From: an uncultured Oscillospiraceae bacterium | GTDB taxonomy: Bacteria > Bacillota > Clostridia > Oscillospirales > Oscillospiraceae | Direction of reading: 5' to 3' | NCBI GenBank assembly: GCA_934569425.1 | Contig: CAKTKM010000020.1 | Location: 1-15,374 of the forward strand | Length of the DNA: 15,374 nucleotides | Part shown: one piece after another, positions 1-6,847 of the stretch | Layout of the letters: the number at the start of each line of letters is the position of its first letter | Numbering within the stretch: the stretch's first letter is position 1 | Program-made: the position numbers and the translations under genes | The notes under the pieces: model-generated | The model's input: the letters and a program-made list of their open reading frames with translations, nothing else | The model's database searches: none | Told to the model about the DNA's origin: nothing

Positions 1-998
1 GTGGAGATAATGACCAGCGCGTTGAGGGTCAGCACCACGAAGGTATCAATAAACACGCCGATCATGGCGACTACGCCCTGATCATGGGGACGCGCCACAT
101 TGGCCTGCGCGTGAGCGTGAGGGGTGGAACCCATACCGGCCTCATTGGAGAACAGGCCCCGCTTGGCGCCCTGCGAGATAGCCGTCTTGATGGCATAGCC
201 GAAGCCGCCGCCGATGATCGCCTGCGGCTGGAAGGCATACCTGAAGATCATGGCAAAGGTGGCGGGAACATAGGTAATACGCGCCGCCAACACCACCAGA
301 CCGCCCAGCAGGAAGATCGCCGCCATAATGGGGACGATCTTCTCGGTAACAGCTGCCAGCCGCTGTACGCCGCCCAGGAAAATCACGGCACAGATGACCA
401 CCAGAATCACACCGGAGACCCATGTCGGGATACCAAAGGCCGTGTTCATGGTGGAGCCGATGGAATTGGACTGCACCATACAGCCCATGAAGCCCAGTGC
501 CAGCACGATCGCCACAGCAAAGAAACCGGCGAGGAACTTTCCAAAGCCGCCCTTGAACGCGGTGGTGATGTAGTATACAGGGCCTCCGCGAACCGTACCG
601 TCGGGATCAACGATGCGGGTCTTCTGCGCCAACGTGGCTTCGGCGTAGATGGTAGCCATGCCGAAGAAGGCGATGACCCACATCCAGAAGATCGCGCCGG
701 GGCCGCCGGTGAGGATGGCGCCGGAGGCGCCCACAATGTTGCCGGTACCCACCTGCGCGGCAATGGCGGTGGCAAGCGCCTGGAAGGAGCTCATACCGGA
801 ATCATGACGGTCGCCCTTCAGCTTCAGGTTGCCGAAAACCTTGTGCATACCCTCGCCGAAGCAGCGCACCTGCACGAAGCGGGTCTTGATGGAGTACCAC
901 AGACCCACGCCGATCAGCAGGAATACCAGAATGTAGTTGCTGAGATACTCGTTGATTTTGCACACAATGGGGTACAGTACACTTTCGATCGCTTGCAT
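1..998 (-). CDS. AGCS-family sodium:alanine/glycine symporter (5' part, runs off the left edge)
   Basis: This is a secondary transporter of the AGCS (AlsT/DagA) family, which imports alanine or glycine with Na+ across the cytoplasmic membrane. About 332 residues are visible from the start; the C-terminus lies beyond base 1. The reading frame is open throughout and rich in hydrophobic segments. It carries the family stretch QALATAIAAQVGTGNIVG near residues 70-87, GTVRGGPVYY further on, and the late motif KRGLFSNEAGMGSTPHAHA. The ATG at 996-998 is chosen because AGGAG lies just upstream and the protein then starts at the usual family N-terminus. A promoter, a glycine riboswitch and an intrinsic terminator precede it, which points to glycine as a physiological substrate. 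Family assignment is secure; alanine versus glycine preference is inference from the riboswitch. Confidence 0.95.
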   Translation of the reverse strand, partial: MQAIESVLYPIVCKINEYLSNYILVFLLIGVGLWYSIKTRFVQVRCFGEGMHKVFGNLKLKGDRHDSGMSSFQALATAIAAQVGTGNIVGASGAILTGGPGAIFWMWVIAFFGMATIYAEATLAQKTRIVDPDGTVRGGPVYYITTAFKGGFGKFLAGFFAVAIVLALGFMGCMVQSNSIGSTMNTAFGIPTWVSGVILVVICAVIFLGGVQRLAAVTEKIVPIMAAIFLLGGLVVLAARITYVPATFAMIFRYAFQPQAIIGGGFGYAIKTAISQGAKRGLFSNEAGMGSTPHAHAQANVARPHDQGVVAMIGVFIDTFVVLTLNALVIIS

Positions 999-1019
999 GT
1001 TGATCTCTCCTTTTTCACA

Positions 1020-1051
1020 GAAAAATAAGAGCCGCTGCTTTGCAGCGACTC
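1020..1051 (-). terminator. Intrinsic terminator in the AGCS leader (riboswitch expression platform)
   Basis: On the minus strand a 10-bp stem (GAGTCGCTGC paired with GCAGCGGCTC, one G-U) with a 3-nt loop is followed by TTATTTTT. It sits between the glycine aptamer and the AGCS ribosome binding site, so it must be read through for expression. Its 5' arm overlaps a stretch (1047-1056) complementary to the 5' strand of aptamer helix P1, the usual arrangement of a terminator/antiterminator switch. Confidence 0.9.
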
Positions 1052-1084
1052 CGGAGAAACAAGGTAGACAATTCATTTATGTCT

Positions 1085-1168
1085 TCTCTGTCCTTTTGCC
1101 TGAGAGATTCAGCGCCTGCCGCGCCTTACACCTTCGGCACCCAATTCAATGGGATTCTCCAGAGTCCC
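1085..1168 (-). promoter_or_regulatory. Glycine riboswitch aptamer (gcvT type)
   Basis: The minus strand carries the hallmark glycine-aptamer blocks: GACTCTGGAGA at the 5' side, GGTGCCGAAGG in the middle, and GAATCTCTCAGGCAAAAGG followed by ACAGAG at the 3' side. Helix P1 forms between CTCTG and CAGAG. One complete aptamer is clear. The roughly 50 nt 5' of it (1169-1220) contain GAGCCTCTCAG and a small hairpin; they may be a degenerate partner ('ghost') aptamer, but I cannot fold a full second copy. It lies in the leader of the AGCS transporter, a known genomic partner of this riboswitch class. Confidence 0.92.
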
Positions 1169-1234
1169 CTCCCCTTTCAGTCTTCCTCGCGGAATTCTGA
1201 GAGGCTCATCGGGTGCTGTTCAATTGATGAAGGG

Positions 1235-1263
1235 AGTATAGCACAGCCTTCTGCCAATTGCAA
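1235..1263 (-). promoter_or_regulatory. Sigma-A promoter for the riboswitch-AGCS transcript
   Basis: On the minus strand there is -35 TTGCAA (1258-1263), a 17-base spacer and -10 TATACT (1235-1240), with an extended -10 TGC just upstream. The predicted start near 1228 puts the whole aptamer inside the transcript. Confidence 0.8.
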
Positions 1264-1403
1264 GCATTTTTTCACTTTTTCCCGTTTTCTTTTTTGACGG
1301 TGCCGCACAGCAAAACGCAGAATGGCGCGTCGATCATTCGGAAAACATCCGTCTAAACGTTCTCTTTCCTCGGCAATATAGGAAATTCACTTTACAGCGC
1401 TCA
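1264..1403. other. Intergenic, nothing convincing
   Basis: This 140-base stretch lies between the AGCS promoter and the 3' end of rodA, both read leftward. I see no hairpin with a U-run and no open frame with a ribosome binding site, so rodA has no obvious terminator here and its transcripts may run into the AGCS leader. Confidence 0.5.
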
Positions 1404-2561
1404 CTACTGCCGCAGCCAGTCGGGTCTGGAGCGGCTCTGTACGCCGGAAACCAGCCCCATGGCGGCATACAGCGTCACAATGGAGGAACCGCCGTAGCTG
1501 AAAAAGGGCAGCGTCAGGCCGATGACCGGCATGACGAACAGACACATGCCCACATTGGCCAGCACCTGAAACAGCAGCATACCCACCACACCTACGCAAA
1601 TATAGCCGTCCAGCTTGCTGTGGGCGTTACGCGCCACATAGATGCACCGCATGATGATCGCCGCCAGCAGCGCCAGCGCCGCCAGGCAGCCGATCATCCC
1701 CAGCTCCTCGCCGATCACGGAGAAAATAAAGTCCGTGTGGCGGTTGGGCAGACTGGAACTGTCTGTGCTCTGGGTCTGGATGCCGCGGAACAGCCCCATG
1801 CCCGACAGCTTTCCGCCGCCCAGTGTCATAAGGCTGCGGGTCTGGTGCCAGCCTACATTCAGGGGCTGATAGCTGTGGTCAAAGACCACGATGAAGCGAT
1901 CCTTCATGTAATCCTTGATCACATCCTCCTCCCACAGGATATAAAAGGCCAGTGCGCCGAAAAAGCCGCCGGCAACGAACCAACGTGCCGCCACGCCTGC
2001 CACAAAGCACATGCATAGAAAAATGAACACGAATACCAGACCACTGCCCATATCGGCGGAGATACCGTAATACAGGCCAAAGAACAGCAGCAGATGCGCC
2101 CCCAGAAACAGCACGTCCGGTATCTTTTTCAGGGTACGGTTTTCCTGCAGCCACACCAACTGCCACGCCAGCACAACGATGAAGGTCAGCTTTACCACCT
2201 CGGAGGGCTGCACCATCACCGGCAGCAGCGGAAACTTCAGCCACGCCAGATTGCCCGTGTCGTCGGCGCGGCCAAGGGGCGACTTCAGCAGCAGAATAAA
2301 GGCAATGCCGAACAGCGTCAGCCACAGCCAGCCCTTTTTCCGCATCAGCTCGCCAATATCTACCATAGACAGCAGAAAAAACAGCACAATGCCGATCAAA
2401 GCACCGATGGTCTGCACCCTGACAAGGCGCAGCGTATTCATGTAGCGGGTAGCGGAGTAGATCATCAGGATGCCATAGGCCGTTGCGGTGCAGCAAAGTG
2501 CCAGCAGCACAAGATCCGTCTGCCGTAGCGTATCCCGTATAAAGTCCCGCAAGCGCTGCAT
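1404..2561 (-). CDS. rodA: RodA, SEDS-family peptidoglycan glycosyltransferase
   Basis: This integral membrane protein of 385 residues polymerises lipid II glycan strands during cell elongation, working with a class B penicillin-binding protein. The sequence has about ten hydrophobic segments and the SEDS signatures VQPSEVVK (residues 117-124), SLPNRHTDFIFSVIGEELG (near 270-288) and LPFFSYGGSS (351-360). HTDFIF and the overall length fit RodA better than FtsW or SpoVE, but SEDS paralogues are hard to separate without a tree. An in-frame upstream extension to 2750 exists; ATG 2559-2561 is preferred because GGAGGA stands 7 bases before it and the extension has no family resemblance. The gene stands alone, without mreBCD or a PBP in view, and is divergent from tsaE. 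Two stop codons follow in tandem (TAG TGA). Confidence 0.93.
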   Translation of the reverse strand: MQRLRDFIRDTLRQTDLVLLALCCTATAYGILMIYSATRYMNTLRLVRVQTIGALIGIVLFFLLSMVDIGELMRKKGWLWLTLFGIAFILLLKSPLGRADDTGNLAWLKFPLLPVMVQPSEVVKLTFIVVLAWQLVWLQENRTLKKIPDVLFLGAHLLLFFGLYYGISADMGSGLVFVFIFLCMCFVAGVAARWFVAGGFFGALAFYILWEEDVIKDYMKDRFIVVFDHSYQPLNVGWHQTRSLMTLGGGKLSGMGLFRGIQTQSTDSSSLPNRHTDFIFSVIGEELGMIGCLAALALLAAIIMRCIYVARNAHSKLDGYICVGVVGMLLFQVLANVGMCLFVMPVIGLTLPFFSYGGSSIVTLYAAMGLVSGVQSRSRPDWLRQ

Positions 2562-2898
2562 GAATCGTTCCTCCGTGGTATCGCGCAGGGACATATAACG
2601 TCCCTGATTCGGTATGCTACCATCGGTTGACAAAGGCAGACACGGTTTTGACAGGCAGAAATACGCCCATACTGCGTCAAGCCTCTTGACAATACGGCAA
2701 GTTTTCTCTGCGGGTCTTTTCTTGTCCGGACGCATTTCCGCTGTCGGCAAAACGGCAAAGCACCTGCCAGCGATGGATTTTCAAGTAATTTTTAAGACAC
2801 AGACGGGCTGACGCCCGCCAAGGCAAAAAGAGCAAAAATCGCCGGAAAGACACTTTGTCCGGCGTGGTTGTCCTTGTCAATCGATGGAAGACTGCTAC
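2562..2898 (-). promoter_or_regulatory. Long rodA 5' leader with hairpins
   Basis: The predicted rodA transcript starts near 2892, leaving a leader of about 330 nt with no supported gene. Visible structures are a terminator-like hairpin at 2840-2864, a 6-bp dyad GTCAAG-CCT-CTTGAC at 2676-2690, and a perfect 7-bp hairpin CAGGGAC/GTCCCTG at 2586-2606 just before the rodA ribosome binding site. It matches no riboswitch class that I recognise. Confidence 0.45.
2826..2864 (-). terminator. Terminator-like hairpin early in the rodA leader (possible attenuator)
   Basis: On the minus strand CGCCGGA pairs with TCCGGCG around an 11-base loop, directly followed by ATTTTTGCTCTTTTT. It lies only about 30 bases downstream of the predicted rodA start, so it would stop most transcription unless an alternative fold or factor prevents it. 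No complete gene ends just upstream on this strand, so an ordinary end-of-gene role is unlikely. Confidence 0.55.
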
Positions 2899-2927
2899 AT
2901 TGTACCACAAGAACTTTTCCCTGTAAA
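2899..2927 (-). promoter_or_regulatory. Sigma-A promoter for rodA
   Basis: On the minus strand there is -35 TTTACA (2922-2927), a 17-base spacer and -10 TACAAT (2899-2904), with TGG forming an extended -10. It is back to back with the tsaE promoter, which begins about 15 bases away. Confidence 0.7.
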
Positions 2928-2941
2928 CCTGTCCTACCCTC

Positions 2942-2970
2942 TTTTCTTTTTGAACTTTTTGTGTTACACT
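2942..2970 (+). promoter_or_regulatory. Probable promoter for tsaE-tsaB(-upp)
   Basis: An extended -10 TGT-TACACT (2962-2970) is preceded, 17 bases upstream, by a weak -35 TTTTCT (2942-2947). An alternative reading is TTGAAC (2950-2955) with GATAAA (2971-2976) and a 15-base spacer. Either gives a leader of roughly 45 bases to the tsaE start. Confidence 0.5.
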
Positions 2971-3021
2971 GATAAAAAATGGCGGGATAGGATCGTTTCA
3001 CCTGTCGAAAGGACGTTGACC

Positions 3022-3447
3022 ATGCAGTACATTTCCCACAGTGTGTCCGATACCGAGGCGCTAGGTCAGGCACTGGCGCAGAAGCTGCGCCCCAATACGG
3101 TGGTGGCCTGCCGCGGCGGGCTTGGCATGGGCAAAACGGCCCTGACCCGCGGCATCGCCCGGGGCTTAGGCTACAGCGGCCGTGTCACCTCCCCCACCTT
3201 CACCATCGTCAATGAATATCTGGGAAAAACTCCGCTGTTTCACTTTGATATGTACCGGCTGGACAGCAGCGATGCGCTGTTTGACATCGGCTGGGAGGAT
3301 TATCTGGATCGGGGCGGCGTGTGTGTGGTGGAATGGAGCGAGAATGTGGCGGACGCGCTGCCGCGGGATGCCGTTGTGGTCAGCTTTGCCCGCGGGACAG
3401 ACGATAACGAACGGATCATCACCGTGGAAGGAGGCGGCATAGCGTGA
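3022..3447 (+). CDS. tsaE: TsaE, ATPase of the tRNA t6A37 threonylcarbamoylation complex
   Basis: This cytoplasmic P-loop protein of 141 residues supports the TsaB-TsaD transfer of threonylcarbamoyl to A37 of ANN-decoding tRNAs. Walker A is GGLGMGKT (residues 33-40). The family blocks TSPTFTIVNEY (56-66), HFDMYRL (74-80) and EWSE (104-107) follow in order, and length is normal. An upstream in-frame extension to 2884 is rejected because ATG 3022 has AAAGGA 8 bases before it and gives the standard N-terminus. The stop TGA overlaps the GTG start of tsaB, so the two are probably translationally coupled. tsaD and rimI, often next in this operon, are absent here. Confidence 0.95.
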   Translation: MQYISHSVSDTEALGQALAQKLRPNTVVACRGGLGMGKTALTRGIARGLGYSGRVTSPTFTIVNEYLGKTPLFHFDMYRLDSSDALFDIGWEDYLDRGGVCVVEWSENVADALPRDAVVVSFARGTDDNERIITVEGGGIA

Positions 3448-4160
3448 AAATACTGGCATTGGAGACCTCGGCAAAGGCGGTATCCGCCGCCGTGGTGGAA
3501 AACGGTGCCGTGCTGGCCGCCGCCTATCAGAATATCGGTCTGACCCACAGCGTGACCCTGATGCCGTTGGTGGACGATATGCTGCGCAACGCCGGACTGA
3601 CGGCAAAGGACATGGCGCTGATCGCCGTGGCGGCAGGTCCCGGCAGCTTTACGGGGCTGCGGATCGGCGTGTCCGCGGCCAAGGGTCTCGCATGGGCGCT
3701 GGAGCTTCCCTGCTGCGGTGTTTCCACGCTGGAGGCCATGGCGGAGAACGCCCGCGCCTTTGACGGAACGGTCATCTGCGCCATGGACGCGCGGCGGCAG
3801 CAGGTCTACAACGCGGTGTTCGACTGCCGCGGCGGTGTGCTTACCCGCCGGTGCGAGGATCGTGCCGTGGCGCTGGAGACACTGGCGGAGGAGCTGAAGG
3901 CCGACACGCAGCCCAAGCTCATCGTTGGCGACGGTGCCAAGCTGTGTTATGCCGGCCTGACCGGGCAGGGCATTCCCTGCCGCATGGCGCCGGCTGACGG
4001 TCTGCTGCAAAAAGCCACCGGCGTCGGTCTCCTTGCTGAGCGCATGGCGGCACAGGGACAGACTGTGACGGCGCAGGAGCTGCGCCCGGTGTATCTGCGG
4101 CTCTCTCAGGCGGAGCGCGAGCGGCTGGCCAAGGGACTCCCCATTACGTTGGATCAATAA
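3444..4160 (+). CDS. tsaB: TsaB, t6A complex scaffold subunit
   Basis: This 238-residue ASKHA-fold protein dimerises with TsaD and is needed for t6A37 synthesis; it is a non-catalytic paralogue of TsaD. The N-terminal MKILALETS strand, THSVTLMPLV near 34-43 and the strongly conserved GPGSFTGLRIGVSAAKGLA (65-83) are diagnostic. The C-terminal part is more variable, as is usual. The start is GTG at 3444, overlapping the tsaE stop and preceded by GGAAGGAGG; no ATG offers a comparable site. upp follows after 24 bases with no terminator between, so co-transcription is likely although the functions differ. Confidence 0.95.
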   Translation: MKILALETSAKAVSAAVVENGAVLAAAYQNIGLTHSVTLMPLVDDMLRNAGLTAKDMALIAVAAGPGSFTGLRIGVSAAKGLAWALELPCCGVSTLEAMAENARAFDGTVICAMDARRQQVYNAVFDCRGGVLTRRCEDRAVALETLAEELKADTQPKLIVGDGAKLCYAGLTGQGIPCRMAPADGLLQKATGVGLLAERMAAQGQTVTAQELRPVYLRLSQAERERLAKGLPITLDQ

Positions 4161-4184
4161 ATTTTATATACGGAGGATACCATC

Positions 4185-4826
4185 ATGAAGGAAAAGTTTC
4201 CCACTCTGCACATTGTCGATCACCCGCTGGTGCAGCACAAGCTGACGGTCATGCGCGACAAAAATACCAGTGTCAAGGATTTCCGCACACTGGTAGGTGA
4301 GATCGCCATGCTGCTGACCTACGAGGCCACCCGTGACCTTCCCACCACCCTCAAGACCATCGAGACCCCGCTGTGCTCCTGCGATATGCCCGTACTGGCC
4401 GGCAAAAAAATGGCCATCGTTCCCATCCTCCGTGCGGGTCTGGGCTTTGAGGACGGCATCCTGACGCTGATTCCCTCCGCCCGCGTGGCTCACATCGGCA
4501 TGTACCGCGACGAAGAGACGCTGGAGCCCCATTTCTACTTCCTGAAATATCCCAAGGATATTGCCGACCGCGACGTGCTGATCGTGGATCCCATGCTGGC
4601 TACCGGCGGCAGCGCCGACATGGCCATCACCAAGATGAAGGAGCTGGGCTGCCACAACATCAAGCTGATGATCCTTGTGGCCGCGCCGGAGGGCGTGCAG
4701 TTCATCTATGACCGTCACCCTGACGTAGAGATCTACTGCGCTGCGCTGGACGACCATCTGAACGAGAACGGCTACATCGTCCCCGGTCTGGGAGACGCTG
4801 GCGACCGTATCTTCGGCACGAAGTAA
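4185..4826 (+). CDS. upp: Uracil phosphoribosyltransferase
   Basis: This cytosolic enzyme converts uracil and PRPP into UMP and diphosphate in pyrimidine salvage. At 213 residues it is of standard length. The PRPP-binding loop [10 protein letters not shown] (134-143), [11 protein letters not shown] (81-91) and the uracil-site C-terminus with [12 protein letters not shown] (201-212) are all intact. The ATG is preceded by CGGAGGATACCATC. There is no PyrR-type leader in the short gap after tsaB and no terminator before the ireB promoter, so it appears to depend on the tsaE promoter and may read through into ireB. Confidence 0.97.
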   Translation: MKEKFPTLHIVDHPLVQHKLTVMRDKNTSVKDFRTLVGEIAMLLTYEATRDLPTTLKTIETPLCSCDMPVLAGKKMAIVPILRAGLGFEDGILTLIPSARVAHIGMYRDEETLEPHFYFLKYPKDIADRDVLIVDPMLATGGSADMAITKMKELGCHNIKLMILVAAPEGVQFIYDRHPDVEIYCAALDDHLNENGYIVPGLGDAGDRIFGTK

Positions 4827-4834
4827 AAAAACTC

Positions 4835-4863
4835 TTTACAGTTTCACCCATTGGGCGTATAAT
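4835..4863 (+). promoter_or_regulatory. Sigma-A promoter for ireB
   Basis: -35 TTTACA (4835-4840), a 17-base spacer and -10 TATAAT (4858-4863), starting only 9 bases after the upp stop. Confidence 0.88.
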
Positions 4864-4936
4864 TAACGAAGAAAGCCCTGTCATTCCATAGATGGACTTT
4901 TGACCCTTGCAAACAGATAGGAAAGGCGGTGCCTCA

Positions 4937-5182
4937 ATGGACGATTATACCAGAAAATTCAACGCGGCCGAGGATCGGGATGAGCAGATCCACCATGTGC
5001 TGACCTCCGTGTACGAGGCGCTGAAGGAAAAGGGCTATGATCCGGTAAACCAGATCGTAGGCTATATTCTGTCGGAGGATCCCACCTACATCACCAATCA
5101 CAACGGCGCGCGCACGCTGATCTGCAAGATCGACCGCGATGAGCTTTTGCAGATCCTTGTAAAGCGGTATTTGGATATTTGA
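4937..5182 (+). CDS. ireB: IreB-family (UPF0297) regulatory phosphoprotein
   Basis: This small cytoplasmic protein of 81 residues belongs to the family of enterococcal IreB and Bacillus YrzL. In enterococci IreB is a substrate of the PASTA kinase IreK and tunes cell-envelope stress resistance. The core [19 protein letters not shown] followed by [14 protein letters not shown] (about residues 28-60) is unmistakable. One N-terminal threonine (Thr5) aligns with a phosphorylated position of the family; the second N-terminal threonine of enterococcal IreB has no counterpart. ATG 4937 is chosen over the in-frame upstream ATG 4907 because GGAAAGGCGG precedes it and the family starts here. It is monocistronic, with its own promoter and a strong terminator. 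The common neighbours alaS and ruvX are not in view. Confidence 0.92.
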   Translation: MDDYTRKFNAAEDRDEQIHHVLTSVYEALKEKGYDPVNQIVGYILSEDPTYITNHNGARTLICKIDRDELLQILVKRYLDI

Positions 5183-5196
5183 AACGTTTCTTGCGG

Positions 5197-5236
5197 AAAA
5201 GCAGGGGAAAATGACGATTTTCCCCTGCTTTTTTCT
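5197..5236 (+). terminator. Intrinsic terminator after ireB
   Basis: A perfect 16-bp stem (5197-5212 with 5217-5232), GACG loop, ends in a T-run. The stem core is GCAGGGGAAAAT. It isolates ireB from the next transcription unit. Confidence 0.95.
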
Positions 5237-5253
5237 CTCGTCAGCAGGGCGAT

Positions 5254-5282
5254 TTGACAGAACGCCGTTTTTGTGCTATAAT
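5254..5282 (+). promoter_or_regulatory. Full-consensus sigma-A promoter for the 5318-6736 unit
   Basis: -35 TTGACA (5254-5259), a 17-base spacer and -10 TATAAT (5277-5282), with a TGC extended -10. It is the best promoter of the window and predicts strong constitutive expression of the two following genes. Confidence 0.93.
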
Positions 5283-5317
5283 GCTGTGCAATTCTTGTAA
5301 ACAGGAGGACATACCCA

Positions 5318-5617
5318 ATGGCAGACGTAAAAAAGGGCGAAGGCCTTGTCTATAAAAATCACCCCCTGCGGCGGATCGACAACCTGATCTACTATGGCTC
5401 CATGGCGGATAAGTACATCGTCATGTTCCAGATCCTGGAATCCAAAAAGGAGCAGGATATGGACGTAGCCACCCGCGTATCCGTGCAGCTGCAGCTGACC
5501 GATCCCGACCTGAAATCCCGTGACCGCGTGGTGAAAAAGTCGGAAAAAACCAGTCTGTATGCCGCTATGGACGTCGGCTCCATCTGGCTGGAGCGGGCGC
5601 TTGCCGGAAAACTGTAA
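5318..5617 (+). CDS. Conserved-looking 99-residue protein of unknown function
   Basis: I do not recognise this protein. It is a short soluble sequence with no signal peptide, membrane segment or cysteine; it is rich in charged residues (many Lys, Asp, Glu), has a YYGSMADKYIVMFQILESKK block near 25-44 and an alternating pattern (VATRVSVQLQLTD, near 50-62) suggesting beta strands, and ends in a helix-like stretch. Coding is supported by AGGAGG 9 bases before the ATG, a full-consensus promoter directly upstream and a terminator before that. The gene ends 12 bases before a secreted NlpC/P60 hydrolase with no terminator between, so the two are co-transcribed. An envelope-related role would be guesswork. 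Confidence 0.8.
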   Translation: MADVKKGEGLVYKNHPLRRIDNLIYYGSMADKYIVMFQILESKKEQDMDVATRVSVQLQLTDPDLKSRDRVVKKSEKTSLYAAMDVGSIWLERALAGKL

Positions 5618-5629
5618 GGGGGCTTCCCA

Positions 5630-6736
5630 ATGAGATCGCACAAAAGCCGTATGCTTGCCGCGACCGTTCTGGGCGCGGCAATACTATGTAATACCACCGT
5701 CTGTGCTTGGGCTTCCACGCCGGACGCTTCATCGGTGCAGGAGGCAACCGTCATCAAGACTGCCCTTGCCTCCGGTCTGGAGGTCAGTGATCAGATGGCG
5801 CTGCCCCGCCTGCTGCCCAGCGACACAAAGGTCAAATCTGTTGGCCGCGTACTGGAAAAGGACGTTTCTCTGTTCTTTGACCCTACAGAGGAGAGCAATG
5901 TCTACATCCTTCTGCCTCAGGACGCCATTGTGTCGGTGATGGAGGATCTGGAGGATTGGTTCCGCGTCAGCTATAACGACTGCACCGGCTTTATCCCGCC
6001 GGAGTACATCCAGCTTCTGCAATATGATGAAAGCTTCGAGACCTACGGCGTGGTAGACGCCGAGGAAATGCCGCTTCTGGAAGAGGCTGACGGCAGCAGC
6101 ACACAGATGGGAACGCTGAAGGACGGCGACCGGGTCGAAGTCTCAGCTCTTGACAACGGCTACTTCGCCGTAAAAAGCGGCGATAAGACAGGCTATGTCA
6201 CCGGCGATGATCTGGATCTGACCATGGAGAAAGAAGCGCCCAAGCCCAAGGCTGCCGCCAAGCCCGCCGCAAAGCAGGCCGCCGCAGACAGTAAGGCGCA
6301 GAGCGATAAGACTGCCGACAGCGAGCAGGCCTCCGAAAGTGTCTCCTCCTCCGCCGGCAGCGGTTCCGGCAGCTCGGTGGTGGATTTCGCCATGCAGTAT
6401 CTGGGCGTTCCCTACGCCTACGGCGGCACCAGCGGCAGCGGATTTGACTGCTCCGGCTTTACCATGCACGTCTATTCCAATTTCGGCGTTGGTCTGGCAC
6501 ACGGTGCTACACCCCAGCTGAACAACGGCTATTCCATCTCCAAGAGTGAGCTGCAGCCCGGTGATCTGGTGTTCTTCTTCGGTACCTATAACACCAGCTC
6601 CGCCGCCAGCCATGTTGGCATCTATGTGGGCGGAAACCAGTTTATCCACGCATCCACCAGCCGCGGCGTCATTATTTCCAGCCTTGACGAGAGCTATTAC
6701 GCCAATCGTTACCTGACCGCCCGCCGCGTATTCTGA
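5630..6736 (+). CDS. Secreted SH3-domain/NlpC-P60 peptidoglycan endopeptidase
   Basis: This 368-residue exported cell-wall hydrolase probably cuts stem peptides between D-Glu and the diamino acid. A signal peptide spans residues 1-29 (basic MRSHKSR, hydrophobic core, ending CAWAS). Two bacterial SH3-like domains follow, about 72-132 and 140-196. An Ala/Lys-rich then Ser/Gly-rich linker covers 201-249, and the NlpC/P60 domain 250-368. The catalytic triad is visible: Cys274 in DCSGF, His328 in SHVGIYVGG and His340 in FIHAS. The start has AAGGGGG upstream. It is co-transcribed with the 99-residue protein, and an excellent terminator closes the unit. Whether it acts in growth, separation or sporulation cannot be told from sequence. 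Confidence 0.93.
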   Translation: MRSHKSRMLAATVLGAAILCNTTVCAWASTPDASSVQEATVIKTALASGLEVSDQMALPRLLPSDTKVKSVGRVLEKDVSLFFDPTEESNVYILLPQDAIVSVMEDLEDWFRVSYNDCTGFIPPEYIQLLQYDESFETYGVVDAEEMPLLEEADGSSTQMGTLKDGDRVEVSALDNGYFAVKSGDKTGYVTGDDLDLTMEKEAPKPKAAAKPAAKQAAADSKAQSDKTADSEQASESVSSSAGSGSGSSVVDFAMQYLGVPYAYGGTSGSGFDCSGFTMHVYSNFGVGLAHGATPQLNNGYSISKSELQPGDLVFFFGTYNTSSAASHVGIYVGGNQFIHASTSRGVIISSLDESYYANRYLTARRVF

Positions 6737-6754
6737 TAAAAAACGTACATCCCC

Positions 6755-6789
6755 TTCCCCGGCCTTTTGGGCCGGGGAAATTTTTTTTG
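6755..6789 (+). terminator. Intrinsic terminator after the NlpC/P60 gene
   Basis: A 10-bp GC-rich stem TTCCCCGGCC/GGCCGGGGAA (6755-6764 with 6770-6779) with a 5-base loop is followed by eight T residues. Confidence 0.95.
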
Positions 6790-6799
6790 TACCCAGGTC

Positions 6800-6828
6800 T
6801 TGACAAAACCCTCTCTTATGCATATACT
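6800..6828 (+). promoter_or_regulatory. Sigma-A promoter of the gntR-ABC operon
   Basis: -35 TTGACA (6800-6805), a 17-base spacer and -10 TATACT (6823-6828). A dyad begins at the last base of the -10, so repression by occupancy is likely. Confidence 0.9.
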
Positions 6829-6847
6829 GTTCATGTTGAACATATAC
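6821..6847. promoter_or_regulatory. Probable GntR operator (dyad flanked by direct repeats)
   Basis: TGTTCA (6828-6833) and TGAACA (6837-6842) form a 15-base inverted repeat around TGT. CATATAC occurs at 6821-6827 and again at 6841-6847. The whole covers the -10 element and predicted start, the right place for autorepression by the regulator encoded just downstream. Confidence 0.65.

Noticed and set aside
84..1028. A 314-codon plus-strand frame opposite the AGCS symporter
   Set aside because: The minus strand encodes an unmistakable AGCS protein; the plus frame is His/Gly-rich, without a ribosome binding site or a family.
2628..2692. Three TTGACA hexamers on the plus strand upstream of tsaE
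   Set aside because: None has an acceptable -10 at 16-18 bases, and a better promoter lies at 2942-2970.
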